Assembly (NCBI GenBank): GCA_949482135.1
Contig: CASYFC010000001.1
Coordinates: 1-64,000 of the forward strand
Source: an uncultured Clostridia bacterium
GTDB lineage: Bacteria; Bacillota; Clostridia; TANB77; CAG-508
Reading direction: 5' to 3'
DNA: 64,000 nt
Part shown: one piece after another, positions 62,498 to 64,000 of the stretch
Position numbering within the stretch: the stretch's first letter is position 1
How the letters are laid out: each line of letters opens with the position of its first letter
Made by a program: the position numbers and the translations under genes
Notes under the pieces: generated by a model
What the model saw: only the letters and a program-made list of their open reading frames with translations
Database searches by the model: none
What the model was told of the DNA's origin: nothing

Positions 62498-63275
62498 ATG
62501 GATTTAGCATTAGGAATAGCCATTCCTTTTTTAGGAACATCAGTTGGATCATTGATGGTTTTCTTTATGAAAAATCAAATAAATCCTAAGATTGAGAAAA
62601 CATTATTAGGATTTGCTTCAGGAGTAATGATTGCAGCATCAGTATGGTCATTAATAATACCTGCAATAGAAATGGCTGAGGAGCAAGGCGTAATTGGCTG
62701 GATACCAGCTACAATAGGTTTTATATTAGGAATAATTTTTTTAATGATAATAGATGTGATAGTACCACATTTAGAAAATAATGAGGCAAAAGGAATTAAA
62801 ACTTTCAAATTAAATAAAACAACAATGCTTGTTTTAGCAGTAACTCTTCATAATATTCCAGAAGGCATGGCAGTACGGTGTAGGGCTTGCAAGTGCATTA
62901 ACACCTGAATCTGGAATTAGTATGGCAGCAGCACTTGCACTAGCAATAGGAATTGGTATTCAAAACTTTCCAGAAGGAGCAATTATATCAATGCCACTAA
63001 AAAGTGAAGGTATGAGAAAATCAAAAGCATTTTTATGTGGTGTTTTATCTGGAATAGTTGAACCAATAGCTGCTATAATTACTATATTACTTACTAGTTT
63101 AATTGTGCCAGCACTACCATATTTATTAGCTTTTGCAGCAGGAGCAATGATATATGTTGTTGTTGACGAGTTAATTCCAGAGTCACAAAATATATGTCAT
63201 TTATCAAGATATGGAATGCTTGGACTTACACTTGGATTTTTGATAATGATGATATTGGATGTGAGTTTAGGATAG
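62498..63275 (+). CDS. ZIP-family metal transporter, one +1 shift at a CGG codon
   Basis: Imports divalent metal such as zinc. The restored protein has 258 residues and eight helices. Helix IV reads LAVTLHNIPEGMAV and then CGG (62876); skipping C reads GVGLASALTPESGISM and on to helix V with the second metal motif IQNFPEG. The His, Asn and Glu of both motifs are present. Unshifted, the frame stops at 62908 and gives a 136-residue product without helices V-VIII. GGAAGGAATC precedes ATG 62498. Codon use is native. Confidence 0.88.
62876..62878 (+). other. In-frame CGG, apparent +1 recoding site (ZIP)
   Basis: Codon 127 from 62498, context GTA CGG T. Skipping C gives GGT GTA GGG, restoring AVGVG. 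It is the only site where GGT, not GGA, is restored. Confidence 0.88.
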
Positions 63276-63284
63276 AAATTGTAG

Positions 63285-63380
63285 TTTGTGTGAGAAAAAT
63301 AAAATTTAGGGACGCTCCAAAAATTTCATTTTTCTTTTTTGTGAAATTTTTGGAGCGTCCCTAAATTTCATTCACACAAA
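63285..63380. repeat. Long palindromic hairpin of the GGGACGCTC repeat family
   Basis: 63302-63328 and 63342-63368 are perfect 27-bp complements with a 13-base loop. Outside, TTTGTGTGA (63285-63293) and TCACACAAA (63372-63380) extend the stem. The core AAATTTAGGGACGCTC is shared with the sigma-cassette repeats. It lies just after the ZIP gene and may act as its terminator. Confidence 0.85.
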
Positions 63381-63448
63381 TAACAATTTTTGTGATATAA
63401 TTCATAAAAATTTATATAATTAATTAAGATATATTTGGAGGAATTTTT

Positions 63449-64000
63449 ATGAAAGTATTATTAGTGAATCGGAAGTCCAAGAAGAGGTGGAACATATTCT
63501 GCATTAACAAAAGTTGCAGAATCTTTGAAAGAAGAAGGAATAGAATCAGAAATATTTGATTTGGGAAATAAACCTGTAAATGATTGTATAGGCTGTGCAC
63601 ATTGCATGAGAAATAAAACAAATAGATGTGTTTTTTCTGATGACATAGTAAATGAACTTATAAAAAAAGCAGAAGAATTTGATGGATATGTATTTGGAAC
63701 ACCAGTATACTATGCACATCCAACAGGAAGAATATTATCTGTTTTAGATAGAGCATTTTATGCTGGAAAAAAAGTATTTCAATTTAAACCAGCTGCAGGT
63801 ATTGCTTGTGCAAGAAGAGCAGGAACATCAGCTTCACTTGATGTTTTAAATAAATATTTCACTGTAAGCCAAATGCCAATTGTTTCATCTACTTATTGGA
63901 ACACAATACATGGTAACAATAGTGAAGAAACAGCAATAGATGAAGAAGGCATGCAAACAATGTATAATTTAGGTAAAAATATGGCATGGATGTTAAAATG
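63449..64000 (+). CDS. NADPH-dependent FMN reductase/flavodoxin-fold oxidoreductase, one +1 shift at a CGG codon, 3' end outside the window
   Basis: A flavin-binding reductase. ATG 63449 follows GGAGG. MKVLLVN is followed by CGG at 63470; skipping C reads GSPRRGGTYSALTK, the flavin phosphate loop at the end of the first strand. The rest matches the family: DCIGCAHCMRN, a two-Cys segment as in iron-sulphur flavoproteins, DIVNELIKKAEEFDGYVFG and GTPVYYAHPTGRI. Unshifted, the frame ends about 36 codons in. The gene continues to the window end. Confidence 0.86.
63470..63472 (+). other. In-frame CGG, apparent +1 recoding site (FMN reductase)
   Basis: Codon 8 from 63449, context AAT CGG A. Skipping C gives GGA AGT CCA, restoring GSPRRGG. 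Confidence 0.9.

Noticed and set aside
5285-63472. CGG reassigned to another amino acid (as CGG to Trp or Gln in some Firmicutes)
   Set aside because: A plain reassignment keeps the frame, but here the frame after CGG leads to a stop within about 10 to 36 codons at most sites, and homology continues only in the +1 frame.
5285-63472. Random sequencing or assembly insertions
   Set aside because: Insertions placed at random would not all lie on a codon boundary directly before GGN. Out-of-frame CGG is common in the same genes without any lesion. Not excluded without reads, so it remains the main test.
5285-63472. P-site slippage as the shift mechanism
   Set aside because: The preceding codons (ATT, TCG, ACT, CGC, GTA, AAT) differ, and their +1 codons would not re-pair with the same tRNAs, so a common slippery P-site is unlikely.
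1-64000. CRISPR arrays, rRNA or tRNA genes, transposases, prophage modules
   Set aside because: Looked for repeats with spacers, cloverleaf-like GC-rich segments and recombinase motifs; none recognised. Weak structures could be missed by eye.

Overview
The window is AT-rich DNA (by eye roughly 27-30 % GC) from a low-GC Gram-positive, spore-forming anaerobe, most likely an uncultured gut-type member of the Clostridia. Spore genes (spoVM, ytfJ/gerW with a ytfI-like partner), an LPXTG surface protein, a sortase, a rubredoxin, strong GGAGG ribosome binding sites and the tig-clpP-clpX order support this. Nothing in the window names a species.

Layout. 1-7.2 kb: end of a class II aldolase gene, smpB, sortase, cyclophilin, an AraC regulator, and a HerA/VirD4-like ATPase with a Cys-rich partner. 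7.2-19.8 kb: class A penicillin-binding protein, patatin, alkD, two very small genes (a two-helix membrane protein and spoVM), rpmB, a PstS-like gene, rpmE. 19.8-23.6 kb: a foreign-looking HIT protein, a D-Ala-D-Ala carboxypeptidase, pfkA. 23.9-30.4 kb: tig, a papain-like LPXTG protease, clpP, clpX. 30.5-39.3 kb: RluA, MFS, HD hydrolase, a second HIT protein, CobW/COG0523, LytR-CpsA-Psr. 39.4-45 kb: heterodimeric ABC exporter and htpG. 45-56.7 kb: Nudix, CDP-alcohol transferase, hemolysin III, glucosaminidase, spore genes, recG, a nucleoside kinase, VanZ, argS. 56.7-64 kb: a sigma/anti-sigma pair between inverted repeats, a glycosyltransferase, VTT protein, radical SAM, rubredoxin, a ZIP transporter, and the start of an FMN reductase.

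Main observation. Five native-looking genes (ATPase, dac, recG, ZIP, FMN reductase) are each broken by apparent +1 frameshifts. All eight breaks lie exactly at an in-frame CGG codon. Skipping the C and reading the next three bases (GGA seven times, GGT once) as glycine restores a conserved glycine motif each time: a Walker A loop, a flavin-phosphate loop, the RecG GRVGRG motif, the ZIP core, and PBP5 motifs. In dac three sites, and in the ATPase two, lie in the successive frames created by the preceding shift. Reading every other native gene by eye I found no in-frame CGG read as arginine. CGG therefore looks like a non-arginine codon here, so that CGGN acts as a four-base glycine unit, through out-of-frame decoding at a hungry or unassigned codon or through a quadruplet-reading tRNA-Gly.

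Counterpoint. Six compact genes of visibly higher GC and different codon choice (two HIT paralogues, a small Cys-rich protein, a Nudix protein, a radical SAM protein and its neighbour) contain eleven in-frame CGG codons, and these must be read as arginine to keep the frame. They look acquired from donors with the standard code. Whether the host can express them bears directly on how CGG is decoded.

No tRNA, rRNA, CRISPR array or transposase was recognised. A small family of palindromic repeats with the core TTTAGGGACGCTC occurs at about 3.7, 56.7, 58.6 and 63.3 kb.
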